A DNA stretch of 64,000 nucleotides from Bacteroidota bacterium. Its GTDB lineage: Bacteria; Bacteroidota; Bacteroidia; AKYH767-A; OLB10. Shown here one piece after another: positions 55,758 through 64,000 of the stretch. Below the pieces are notes generated by a model. The model was not told where the DNA came from, searched no databases, and saw nothing but the letters and a program-made list of their open reading frames with translations. Position numbers and translations under genes: made by a program. The stretch's first letter is position 1. Each line of letters starts with the position of its first letter. Where the stretch lies: assembly GCA_016717325.1 (NCBI GenBank), contig JADKFV010000021.1, positions 31,726 to 95,725 of the forward strand, read 5' to 3'.

Positions 55758-57659
55758 TCAATCTATACAAACAATTTTTGTTGATGCGTTTCCAATATTG
55801 CTTTCGCCTAAGCAAATATATATACCTGCTTTTAGGTCTAAATCTTTTTTACTTAATGTGATATAACTTGTACCTTTCAACACAACCCTATTTTCAAAAA
55901 TCATCTTTACCAAATTGCCGTATACATCAAATATTTTTAAAGTTAAATTTATATCTGCTTCATTGGTGCAAGAGCTGTTAAATAAGTCTGTGACAGGATT
56001 TGGCATCACTGTTAATGCCAATTTATTTACAATTGGCAATCTTAAATTCTCGTTTTGCAACTCACGCAAATGAGCATTAAACGGGCTGGGTATAGTTTCG
56101 ATGTGCGTATGTATTTTACTGCCATGTGAGGCATGAAAACCCGTTGCCATTTTAATACTATTGCCAGTGTAGTAATTAATATATGCTCCACTTAATACTT
56201 CATATCCACAGCCAGCGTCTGATAAAACAATGTCATTTTGCGCTTTTACAATTTCATAATAGGGCGTTACAGGGCTACATAAATTTAGTTGTGGAGCTAT
56301 ATCCATTTGTATGGGTTGTGTTAATACTGTTTGATGATTTGAATTTAACGGATTTAAGCCAGACCAAACTGGAATTATTAAACCATTATTCATTTTCAAA
56401 GAAATATAATCAACAATTGCTTTGTTTGGTGGTAAAGCATTGAAAGGAATGTCACTTATTTGTTGTTCTGTCCAAGTGGCCCCTTCATCAACTGATAGAG
56501 CTAAGTAAACGTCTACTTTATTAAATGCATCCACTGTATAATATAATATACCCAAGTATCCAGTATATGGGTCACAAGCCACTACCGAATTCCAATGCTT
56601 TTTACCATAACTTGGCGAATTAATATCATAAACCAATTTAGGTGTTGACCAAGTTGCACCATCATCGGTTGATTTTATAAAATATATATCAGTTGTGTCA
56701 GTATTTGTATTGCAACCAATTGGCATAAGATTGTCATCGCAAGGAGGGCCAAAATTAGGCCAGGCAACAAATATGTTTTTGTTTTGTTGATTAATTGCAA
56801 GGCTAACCCACCCTACCATCCTGGTGGCTGAAAGCACCGGTGTTGAAAGGCTATGATTTATCCCTTTTAATGTCAAATTATTAATTTTATCTACTGTAAA
56901 TTGTGTAGCGAATTTGTCTGTTGATTTTGCAAAACCTATATACTTTATAGGGGCAGTAGCTTGCGAGCCTGAAACAATTCCCCAACTCGCATAAGCATCA
57001 CTTGTTGGTGCAACAGCAACATTAACTCCCCAATGGCTTGCATTTGGTATTGCTGTCCAACTACCTGTTATATCTAAAGGTACATTCCAATTAATAGTCT
57101 GCCCATTAACACTACCACTTCTTACAACCATGTCCTTGCTACCATTCATCCAAGCGGAATATATTTGTGTGTTTAATTCGGTAGGTCTATCATCCAACTC
57201 AACATAATTTTTATCGTTTGTATTGCCTGTGCTAATTGCTCCATATAATACATTTGATAAACTATAGTTGAGAGTCTTTTCAGAACTCAACAATTCAACT
57301 TGTGATGCCAAATAATTAAAAAACAATGTTTTATTGCGATCAATAACAAGTGAAGGGTCTGATGCAATTGGCACAAAATAATTATTATTTGTTTGCGGAT
57401 GTGGTGACCAAGTTATACCACCATCTAAACTCAAATAAACAGCTTGTCCTATTGCTTGTCCTATCTTAATATTACTTCCAATAAAAACTACAGCTGGGTC
57501 CCAAATACCAATAGCCACAGCGCATTCTCCTAAAAACAAATTGGAATTGGTCTCAATCGGAATATCAGTCAAATTAAAATTAGTTGGAATCTGTGCTTTT
57601 GAAATATTAAAAATTAATACGAAAAAGCAAATTATAAAATTAGCTTTCATCACCTTCAT
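55758..57659 (-). CDS. T9SS-sorted sialidase-like (BNR) protein
   Basis: This 633-residue protein has signal MKVMKANFIICFFVLIFNIS. BNR/Asp-box repeats typical of the exo-alpha-sialidase propeller occur as LSLDGGITWSP, STDDGATWSTPK and SVDEGATWTEQQ, with NKTLFFNYLASQVELL and WVSLAINQQNKNIFVAWPNF. A sorting domain closes it (LTVMPNPVTDLFNSSC onward). The ATG overlaps the stop of the upstream gene (57656-57659), so translation is coupled. The conserved sialidase Arg triad was not verified, so catalytic activity is unproven. Confidence 0.8.
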   Translation of the reverse strand: MKVMKANFIICFFVLIFNISKAQIPTNFNLTDIPIETNSNLFLGECAVAIGIWDPAVVFIGSNIKIGQAIGQAVYLSLDGGITWSPHPQTNNNYFVPIASDPSLVIDRNKTLFFNYLASQVELLSSEKTLNYSLSNVLYGAISTGNTNDKNYVELDDRPTELNTQIYSAWMNGSKDMVVRSGSVNGQTINWNVPLDITGSWTAIPNASHWGVNVAVAPTSDAYASWGIVSGSQATAPIKYIGFAKSTDKFATQFTVDKINNLTLKGINHSLSTPVLSATRMVGWVSLAINQQNKNIFVAWPNFGPPCDDNLMPIGCNTNTDTTDIYFIKSTDDGATWSTPKLVYDINSPSYGKKHWNSVVACDPYTGYLGILYYTVDAFNKVDVYLALSVDEGATWTEQQISDIPFNALPPNKAIVDYISLKMNNGLIIPVWSGLNPLNSNHQTVLTQPIQMDIAPQLNLCSPVTPYYEIVKAQNDIVLSDAGCGYEVLSGAYINYYTGNSIKMATGFHASHGSKIHTHIETIPSPFNAHLRELQNENLRLPIVNKLALTVMPNPVTDLFNSSCTNEADINLTLKIFDVYGNLVKMIFENRVVLKGTSYITLSKKDLDLKAGIYICLGESNIGNASTKIVCID

Positions 57660-59359
57660 TTTTTTAGTTGCAATTTCAAAGTATCAATTTCTTTTTTCAA
57701 TTCAAAAATGTAAAGATAAGCTTCTTCCAATTTTTCTTGTTGTTGGATGATGGTTTGCGTTACATTTAATTTTCCGTTTGTTGCAATATCATTTGCTGTT
57801 GGCATGCCGGGCAAATGTTTTTGGTTGCTAATATAATTTTGCAATTCATCAATTGATAAATATTTATGCGTTGGTTCAAAAACATAATCGGGCCATGGTG
57901 CTCCAAGTGAAGTCCATATTTCGTTTGCGCCAAGTTTGCCATTCACAATTAATTTGTAAGGTGTGGTGCCGCCTTGTAAAGTGATGGCCGATGGGTCGAT
58001 GCCTATTGCAACTGTACCATCATTTAATATGCTAAAAATTCTTGAGTAGTTAGAATTATCATTCCAAAAAATTGAGAGAGGCTTGCCTGTTTCACCAGAG
58101 CGAGGCCCGCTTATATGCCAATATCCATTGTTGTTTTGTAGGTTGATACTTGTAGTGCCTGTTGAATTGTCGGTAATATATAAATTGGGTGTAGCCCCTT
58201 TTAATTGCAATAGTGCAAGCGAATTAACTGCGCTTGTCCCAATACCAACTTTACCTTCAACTATTAATCCATTAGCGGGTGCATTTATACCAGCATACGA
58301 ATCACCAATTGATAAATTTCCATTCACAGCAACTTTACTTTGTGGTGTTGTGGTACCAATACCCAAATTGCCATCATTTGTAAATCGTGCTCTTTCAAAT
58401 GCATTGGTAATAAATGTAAATTCGTGGTTAGTGCAAGTCCCTATTTGTCTTTCGGTGGTGGTGCTGTTAGCTCCAAAATAATTACCACCCAAAAACCAAG
58501 GCATATTTAGTGCTTGATTACAATTTTTTGGAGCAACTTCAACTTCACCATTTGCATTCACAAAAAGCAAATCCAATCCGGGATTGGTTCTCTCCATGTT
58601 TTTAATTTTTAAATTGCCATCACTTGTAATTTGCAGCCGCTCCGTATTGTTTGTTTTAAATATTAATTCTTTATTATCAGTAGTGCCAATAAAATGGGTG
58701 CCGCTGTTTGTTCCGGCATTGCCTGTCATAGTCCAGTCGCTGCGTTCGGGTTGGGTAAGTGTTAGTCGCTCGCTACTGCTTTGGCAGTTGTTGGCATCTG
58801 TTACAGTTGCCATATACGAGCTTGCCCCAAGTGCACTTCTGTTTTGGTTTGTATTGCCATCGTTCCATTGTAAATTGTATGCAGCCACACCTCCGTATAC
58901 TGTTACGGTTATGCTGCCATTATAAGCATTATACAGGCTTACATTATATCCATTGGGATATGCGAAAACAGCTGTTTGCAACTCCAATAGTAACGGCTCG
59001 GTAAGGGTAATGTCGGCTTCTACACCATTCATAGCTGCATCGGTAACACGCACACTATAATAGCCTGCTGCAAGGTTGTTTATGTTTTGTGTTGTTTGGT
59101 CGTTGGTCCATACGTAAGTGTACGGGGGTGTTCCACCAATTACATTAGCAGTAATACTTCCATCCGTTTTGCCAAAGCAAGTTATGTTGTATCCATTGTG
59201 TTGCGAAGGAGTGAGCGTAACTGTGGGAGATTGAGCTTGCATGGCATAGTTGGTAAGCAAAAAAAGTGTTGCTATCGCAGCATTTTTTTTAATTTTATTA
59301 CCTGCAAAATTTAAACGAATAACGAATAACGAATAACGAAGAATCAGGTTTGCTTTCAT
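57656..59359 (-). CDS. SprB-repeat, tail-fibre-like surface protein
   Basis: This 567-residue protein starts at ATG 59359, since the signal MKANLILRYSLFVIRLNFAG..ATLFLLTNYAMQAQ begins there. Two SprB-type repeats (about 45-190; ITCFGKTDGSITANVIGGTP, PYTYVWTNDQTTQNINNLAA, VRVTDA) are followed by a tail-fibre-like region of short repeats with GNLGIGTTTPQSKVAVNGNL. The end is WPDYVFEPTHKYLSIDELQN, LPGMPTANDI and a coiled coil (IIQQQEKLEEAYLYIFELKK), a common Bacteroidota tail in place of a T9SS domain. Its 5' leader shares AACCAATTAAAAA with the S74 gene at 2052. First gene of the four-gene run. Confidence 0.82.
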   Translation of the reverse strand: MKANLILRYSLFVIRLNFAGNKIKKNAAIATLFLLTNYAMQAQSPTVTLTPSQHNGYNITCFGKTDGSITANVIGGTPPYTYVWTNDQTTQNINNLAAGYYSVRVTDAAMNGVEADITLTEPLLLELQTAVFAYPNGYNVSLYNAYNGSITVTVYGGVAAYNLQWNDGNTNQNRSALGASSYMATVTDANNCQSSSERLTLTQPERSDWTMTGNAGTNSGTHFIGTTDNKELIFKTNNTERLQITSDGNLKIKNMERTNPGLDLLFVNANGEVEVAPKNCNQALNMPWFLGGNYFGANSTTTERQIGTCTNHEFTFITNAFERARFTNDGNLGIGTTTPQSKVAVNGNLSIGDSYAGINAPANGLIVEGKVGIGTSAVNSLALLQLKGATPNLYITDNSTGTTSINLQNNNGYWHISGPRSGETGKPLSIFWNDNSNYSRIFSILNDGTVAIGIDPSAITLQGGTTPYKLIVNGKLGANEIWTSLGAPWPDYVFEPTHKYLSIDELQNYISNQKHLPGMPTANDIATNGKLNVTQTIIQQQEKLEEAYLYIFELKKEIDTLKLQLKK

Positions 59360-59715
59360 AACTATAATTTTTAATTGGTTCACGTAAAGATATATTAAAA
59401 TCATAATATGAAATTCAAAAGGAGAAAATAAATATTTTGGAATAATGTGAAAGCAATTTATATATTGAAAAAGGAGTAATGATTTTTGAATAGAATAAAT
59501 TAAAGTACCAAGGAGCAATCGCACAATTGTAAGTTCAACATATAAATTCAAAATCAAAACACATCCATTTATATCACTACTTGTTTATTTCTGTTTTTTT
59601 ATTTCACCACAATAATTTTATGTTTGCAACACAAATTCAAATAATGGCTTAACTTTGCCATTAGCTCTTAATGATGAAATGCTATTTTTAATTTTGTTGC
59701 GCAAAAACAAAGCCT
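59360..59715. other. Divergent intergenic region
   Basis: About 356 bp of AT-rich DNA between the surface-protein run and the HD hydrolase gene. A TAATTTTG box at 59689-59696 is the only promoter-like element seen for the plus-strand gene; nothing else is recognisable. Confidence 0.4.
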
Positions 59716-60312
59716 ATGAATTTTGAACTTGCTTACCTTTATGTGATGGAATATTTGCCGGCCAACCTGCCCGACTATATTCACTACCATAATGTAGAAC
59801 ACACAGTGGAAGTAGTGCGTAATATAGAAACCATTGCCCGAGGCGAAAATGTGAATGACGAAGAAATGGTAATATTAAAAACGGCAGCATTGTTTCACGA
59901 TACCGGTTTTACCCAAACATACAACAATCATGAATTTGTCAGCACACAAATAGCCCGTGAGGTGTTGCCAAAGTATGGTTATAGTGACGAACAAATAGAT
60001 TTAGTATCGTCATTGATAATGGCAACAGTATATCCACCACAGCCAAAGAACAAATTAGAAATGATAATATCCGATGCAGATATTCTATACATTGGTGAAG
60101 ATGATTTTGATAACGTGGCCAAAAAACTGGAAATAGAATTTAAACATGAGGCAATAATAAATGACCACAATGACTGGCTACGCACCGAATACAATTTTTT
60201 GAAGAATGCGAAATTCTATACCGATACCGCAAAAAAATTAATGGACGAAGGACTGCGCAAAAATTTAGAGGAAGCCGAGCGCCAATATTTGGAAAGTATA
60301 AACAGTAAATAA
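59716..60312 (+). CDS. HD-domain phosphohydrolase
   Basis: This 198-residue cytosolic metal-dependent phosphohydrolase has HD signatures: the first His in DYIHYHNVEHTVEVV (about 22-36), the HD pair in TAALFHDTGFTQTYNNHE (about 55-72) and the distal Asp in MIISDADILYIGEDD. It resembles the YpgQ-like or PAS-less HD proteins that hydrolyse nucleotides, but the substrate is not evident. The C-terminal 60 residues are helical. A universal stress protein gene follows 64 bp later. Confidence 0.87.
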   Translation: MNFELAYLYVMEYLPANLPDYIHYHNVEHTVEVVRNIETIARGENVNDEEMVILKTAALFHDTGFTQTYNNHEFVSTQIAREVLPKYGYSDEQIDLVSSLIMATVYPPQPKNKLEMIISDADILYIGEDDFDNVAKKLEIEFKHEAIINDHNDWLRTEYNFLKNAKFYTDTAKKLMDEGLRKNLEEAERQYLESINSK

Positions 60313-60376
60313 AAATTAATAGTGATGTAGTAACACAACACTTTATACATATTATAAAAAAAAAGACCAACACATA

Positions 60377-61207
60377 ATGAAATTTTTAGTTCCAATTGAT
60401 TTTACTCCAGTTACAGATAATGCATTGGCATATGCAACAGATTTATCGAAACACATGAAAGGCGAAATTGTGCTTTTGCATGTAAACGAAGGAGGGAAGG
60501 CAGCCGAGGCAGAAAAAAAATCGGCATTATTGCAAATGATGGCCACTACCAATCAAAACAAATCGGGCATTGAATGTAAATCGATGGTGCAGGCCGGAAG
60601 CATTTTTGATGTGATAGGCGACATTGCAAAAAAAATAGACACCTCCATTATTGTGATGGGTACACATGGTGTAAAAGGCATGCAACATATTATGGGCAGC
60701 CGGGCAATGAAGGTAATGACACAATCGGAAACACCGTATATTGTGGTGCAAAAATTGCCCTTTTGTGAAATTAAAAACATGCTTGTGCCCATCGACTTTA
60801 GTCGCGAAATAAAACAAGTGTTGCCTTTGGTAGAAGGTATTGGCAAAGCGTTTAATGCACACATACATTTGTTGCCACAAAAAGCATCGGACGAATATTT
60901 ACATAATCGTGTATCAAATAATTTGCTGTATGCAAAAGCATATTTTGACGATAACGAAATGAATGCCTCGATTATAAATTCATTTTTCAAAGGCGATTCG
61001 ATGTGTAAAGATACCTTGAAGGCGGCAAAAGAAATTAATGCCGATATGTTAGTAACATTAATAGACCCCGAAACGCATATAGGCGATTACATTATGGGCA
61101 ACGAAGAACAAAAGATAGTAGCCAACGAAGCACAAATACCCGTGCTTTGTATCAATTTGAAAAACATCATCGATAGAACGGGCGAAATTTTTTCTTATTT
61201 ATCATAG
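60377..61207 (+). CDS. Tandem universal stress protein
   Basis: This 276-residue protein has two UspA domains. The first (about 1-135) has MKFLVPIDFTPVTDNALAYA and the nucleotide loop VMGTHGVKGMQHIMGSRAMK, an ATP-binding type Gx2Gx9G(S/T). The second (about 140-276) starts NMLVPIDFSREIKQVLPLVE and lacks a full G-loop (LIDPETHIGDYIMGNEEQ), as is usual for second domains. It follows the HD gene on the same strand, possibly in one transcript. Confidence 0.9.
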   Translation: MKFLVPIDFTPVTDNALAYATDLSKHMKGEIVLLHVNEGGKAAEAEKKSALLQMMATTNQNKSGIECKSMVQAGSIFDVIGDIAKKIDTSIIVMGTHGVKGMQHIMGSRAMKVMTQSETPYIVVQKLPFCEIKNMLVPIDFSREIKQVLPLVEGIGKAFNAHIHLLPQKASDEYLHNRVSNNLLYAKAYFDDNEMNASIINSFFKGDSMCKDTLKAAKEINADMLVTLIDPETHIGDYIMGNEEQKIVANEAQIPVLCINLKNIIDRTGEIFSYLS

Positions 61208-61218
61208 CACGATTTTAT

Positions 61219-61978
61219 TTGCCAAATTATTTTACGGCAATAATTATAAAAGGAATTTCTGTTGCTAAATACCCTTTATACACAAATCATAATTACGTGT
61301 TTAGTTGTTGGCAAATAATGGGCGCTGAAACTGCAAACTGTAAAGGCGATTGCTGTTGTTTATTTTCCCTTGGACGCGAAATTTTTTTTCAAGTGGCAAG
61401 TATTCATTATAGTGGTAGTTTTAAAAAAAGCGCTTCCTTAGAAGCAATGATAGATGAGGTAAAAGATATTGCCGAAATTTATGAATGGAAATATACCATT
61501 CACAAAACTCATTTTCCGAAAAATTCATTCCAGAAAAGTGAATATAACAGCAAACTTTATGGTATTTCTTTTACTCCACATAGCAGCGAAACTATTTGCT
61601 TAACGTTTTTATCAAATGGGAAAATGTGTAGTGGCGCCAATTTGAAATATTTCGGAAATGCAGATAATTATAAACAGTATTTGTATATGTTGAGTTCAAA
61701 AACCCAGTTTGCCGGGAGTACAACCCACAAATAATTATTCATTTGCTCAAACATTTAAATCAAAAATATTTTCAAGATTTTAAACTTAAAGTGGATGAGG
61801 GTTTGGAATTCAAAGCTTCGTTTTGTGGTTTGATATTCAAAAAAATTATCCTATTAATAGTGCAGAAACCATTACTGAATATTTTGACAGAATAATAAGA
61901 ATGCTCAATGCTAAAAGATTCTGTTTTTTTTTTAATTATTTTCTAAAAAAATTTCCGATAGTTGTAAATGTTGTGTAA
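61219..61978 (+). CDS. Hypothetical protein, two frameshifts
   Basis: The open frame 61219-61734 (start TTG or the ATG at 61318) reads GREIFFQVASIHYSGSFKKS, EAMIDEVKDIAEIYEWKY and GISFTPHSSETICLTFLSNG, ending KTQFAGSTTHK. After a 1-base shift near 61729-61731 it continues IIIHLLKHLNQKYFQDFKLK, VDEGLEF, and after a second near the A7 run 61839-61845 it resumes NYPINSAETITEYFDRIIRM, stopping at 61976-61978. I recall a family of Bacteroidota proteins with this C-terminal pattern, without a known function. It lies 11 bp after the universal stress gene. True gene ends are uncertain. Confidence 0.55.
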
Positions 61979-62093
61979 CCCAATTCGTTTCAACCAATTA
62001 AAACCTTTCCAATCAAATTTTAATTTATTACTTTGCAACAATATGCAACCAAACATTCATCAGTTTTAAAAAACAAACAAAAAATAATTAAAT

Positions 62094-63083
62094 ATGGAAT
62101 ATCGCAGATTAGGAAAATCGGGATTACAAGTGAGCGCATTATCGCTCGGCAGTTGGCTTACCATAGGTAAAGTTACCGATGATAAAACAAACGAAGCATT
62201 GATGAGCCATGCTTATGATGCGGGGATAAATTTTTTTGATAGTGCCGAAATATACGCCAACGGGCAAGCGGAACTTGCAATGGGCAAAGTGCTGAAAAAG
62301 AAAAAATGGGATCGCACATCGTACCTTGTATCGAGCAAAGTTTTCTTTGGGGTGCATGGCGAAAAAAGCAAACCCAATCAGCGAGGATTGTCGCGCAAGC
62401 ATATTATGGAGGCATGCGATGCAGCACTTATAAGAATGAATTTAGATTATCTCGATTTGTATTTCTGCCACCGCCCCGATAAAAACGTGCCCATGGAAGA
62501 AATTGTGTGGGCCATGAACCATTTAATACAACAAGGAAAGATTTTGTATTGGGGTACCAGCGAGTGGAGTGCACAGGAAATTATGCATGCCCATGCCGTA
62601 GCAAAAGATTACAGGTTGATAGGTCCTACAATGGAACAGCCGCAATACAATATGTTTGAACGCGATAAACTGGAGTGTGAATTTTTGCAGATATTTAAAA
62701 CAGTAGGATTGGGAACAACTATTTGGAGCCCATTGTTGGCAGGTGTTTTAACTGGTAAGTACAACAAAGGCATTCCAAAAAATTCGCGAATGGCCATACA
62801 GGGATTAGAATGGCTGCGCGATAGAAGTGTAACTCAAACCCGTATAGATAAAGTAAAACAACTTACCACCATCGCAGAAAAAATAGGCATTACTACAACC
62901 CAAATGGCATTAGCATGGTGCCTGAAAAACGAAAATGTAAGCACAGTAATTTTAGGCGCAACAAAGCTGCAACAGCTGAAAGAAAATTTAACCTGTATGG
63001 ATGTGCTGCCATTACTCAATGCAGAAGTAATGCAACAAATAGAAAAGGTGTTGAATAACAAACCGGTGTTGCCACAATTTTAG
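62094..63083 (+). CDS. Aldo/keto reductase (Kv-beta-like)
   Basis: This 329-residue NADPH-dependent oxidoreductase shows the AKR motifs: MEYRRLGKSGLQVSALSLGS, the catalytic Asp and Tyr in INFFDSAEIYANGQAELAMG, the Lys in YLVSSKVFFG, His in DLYFCHRPD, then GTSEWSAQEIM and QPQYNMFER. It is closest to the voltage-gated potassium channel beta-subunit class (AKR6/YghZ-like). The physiological substrate is unknown; the role may be carbonyl detoxification. Confidence 0.93.
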   Translation: MEYRRLGKSGLQVSALSLGSWLTIGKVTDDKTNEALMSHAYDAGINFFDSAEIYANGQAELAMGKVLKKKKWDRTSYLVSSKVFFGVHGEKSKPNQRGLSRKHIMEACDAALIRMNLDYLDLYFCHRPDKNVPMEEIVWAMNHLIQQGKILYWGTSEWSAQEIMHAHAVAKDYRLIGPTMEQPQYNMFERDKLECEFLQIFKTVGLGTTIWSPLLAGVLTGKYNKGIPKNSRMAIQGLEWLRDRSVTQTRIDKVKQLTTIAEKIGITTTQMALAWCLKNENVSTVILGATKLQQLKENLTCMDVLPLLNAEVMQQIEKVLNNKPVLPQF

Positions 63084-63128
63084 TTCTACAACCCGAATGG
63101 TTTTGGAATTTTTGTAAAGCGTTTTTAT

Positions 63129-63515
63129 TTATGCGTTTTCCAATAAAAAATTTGCATCAATGTTTAATTCTTTGTGTATGGCTTTTAAAAAAGGAATATC
63201 TATCGGGCGTTTTCCATTCAAAATTTGGGACAGCTTTGCTGGTGCAATTCCTAATAAAGATGCCAACTTTACTTGACTAAGATTCATATCATTTATTTTT
63301 TGTTTTACCATTGAATTTATGTCCATTTTGAGTGGCATAATTTTTAATTCTCTATCCTCAAATTTTTCGGCAAGTAATGATAACTTTTGTAGTTGTAGAG
63401 AATCTTTTTTAGTTAACTTGTGAAAACCACCGGCTTGTGTGGCACGAAACAAATATTGCTCTATCATTGTCATTATTTGTTTGTATTGCTTTTCGGTTCT
63501 TATTTTATCTATCAT
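63129..63515 (-). CDS. higA: HigA-type antitoxin (helix-turn-helix)
   Basis: This 128-residue DNA-binding antitoxin starts at ATG 63515 (MIDKIRTEKQYKQIMTMIEQ); the longer frame to 63542 overlaps the toxin end. A helical N-terminal half precedes a Cro/C1-type HTH (about 75-125; MNLSQVKLASLLGIAPAKLS, ILNGKRPIDIP). It lies 11 bp after the toxin gene stop, in the toxin-first order typical of HigBA. It should bind the toxin and repress the shared promoter. Confidence 0.88.
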   Translation of the reverse strand: MIDKIRTEKQYKQIMTMIEQYLFRATQAGGFHKLTKKDSLQLQKLSLLAEKFEDRELKIMPLKMDINSMVKQKINDMNLSQVKLASLLGIAPAKLSQILNGKRPIDIPFLKAIHKELNIDANFLLENA

Positions 63516-63526
63516 TTTTTCTCCTT

Positions 63527-63815
63527 TTATATTACAGAACAATCAATTTTACTATACTCTGCATGTGTACCTATGTAACGAATGAATACCGTTCTGATAT
63601 CAAAAAAAATCATGGTTACTAATCGGTAATTGTTTCCCTTTATATTAAACACGTACCTATCATTTCCAACATAGTCAATTGATTTAAAATCAGATTTTAA
63701 TTGACTCAAATTTTGATAGTCCCCATTCGACAAAGTATTGTACCATACATTTAAAGATTGTATTGCATCATGGTGTTTTTTTTTGACTTAACTTTGTTTT
63801 TGAAATAATAACCAT
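63527..63815 (-). CDS. higB: HigB-type mRNA interferase toxin, one frameshift
   Basis: This protein of about 96 residues is a RelE-fold toxin that cleaves mRNA on the ribosome. The family core is clear: YNTLSNGDYQNLSQLKSDF, GNDRYVFNIKGNNYRLVTMI and VFIRYIGTHAEYSKID. Its natural start is ATG 63815 (MVIISKTKLSQ); the frame then needs one base removed from the T9 run 63776-63784 to reach KKHHDAIQSLNVWYNTLS. The stop overlaps nothing and higA follows. If the shift is real the toxin is dead and only the antitoxin is made. Confidence 0.85.
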
Positions 63816-63868
63816 CCAAATATAATTAAGTTGTTTCGAATTATGAAATAATGTTTTTTTTTAAATAT

Positions 63869-64000
63869 CAATAAACCACCAAACCATCTACAAAATCAAA
63901 CAATTTATTATTACTACCAAGATAATAAATTGCCGATGGCAATGCTGCAACATTTATTGCAAATTTTATTTCTCCGGCATTCATTAATTTTTGTACAACG
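63869..64000 (-). CDS. 3' end of an unidentified gene
   Basis: The minus-strand frame open to the window edge encodes 43 residues, ..NAGEIKFAINVAALPS, IYYLGSNNKLFDFVDGLVVY, and stops at TGA 63871-63869. Codon use and composition look coding. It has no sorting-domain motif. Its family cannot be told. Confidence 0.4.

Overview
The window is AT-rich DNA from a member of the Bacteroidota, probably an environmental Chitinophagia- or Saprospiria-like lineage. The signs are type IX secretion (T9SS) C-terminal sorting domains on at least eight gene products, a LytTR/two-component-propeller signalling pair, PorT-like barrels, DUF3127 and DUF4199 proteins, SprB repeats, and promoter boxes matching the Bacteroidota TAnnTTTG consensus upstream of several genes. 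No rRNA, CRISPR array or prophage was seen.

Layout. 0-8 kb: a secreted S74/T9SS protein, a cluster of small palindromic repeats, and a LytTR response regulator with its giant propeller histidine kinase. 7.3-10.3 kb: an accessory patch with a REP-associated tyrosine transposase (RAYT) between inverted REPs, a transposase-less derivative of the same element, a truncated gene duplicate, a MITE-like element and a gene cut by the REP. 10.3-15 kb: a small operon of unknown, DUF3820 and HEAT-repeat genes, a DUF3127 protein with an SSB-like tail, a MORN/YwqK protein and nadA. 15.7-28.6 kb: rpiB, a large outer-membrane protein, xth, folB, tRNA-Cys, a giant T9SS protein, and an aminotransferase plus omega-amidase pair. 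28.7-37.4 kb: T9SS proteins, a fused 2-oxoacid dehydrogenase E1, a lipoprotein, a barrel protein, ubiX, crtZ and a tRNA-Arg-like gene. 37.7-45.1 kb: a SiaABC-like partner-switching locus with three SpoIIE/PP2C phosphatases on one strand and DUF4199-SiaB-SiaC on the other. 45.5-64 kb: an ABCG-type transporter, a beta-helix T9SS protein, a BON-LysM protein, a four-gene run of T9SS and tail-fibre-like surface proteins, an HD hydrolase, a universal stress protein, an aldo/keto reductase and a HigBA toxin-antitoxin pair.

Two themes stand out. First, several families of dispersed hairpin repeats occur, and two of them have different stems but the same TCCC loop; one family brackets the RAYT. Second, at least thirteen single-base frameshifts interrupt otherwise coherent genes, most of them in or next to short base runs. 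That pattern fits uncorrected long-read indels better than mass pseudogenisation. I therefore describe such loci as single genes with a frameshift, and keep 'pseudogene' for truncated or decayed remnants.
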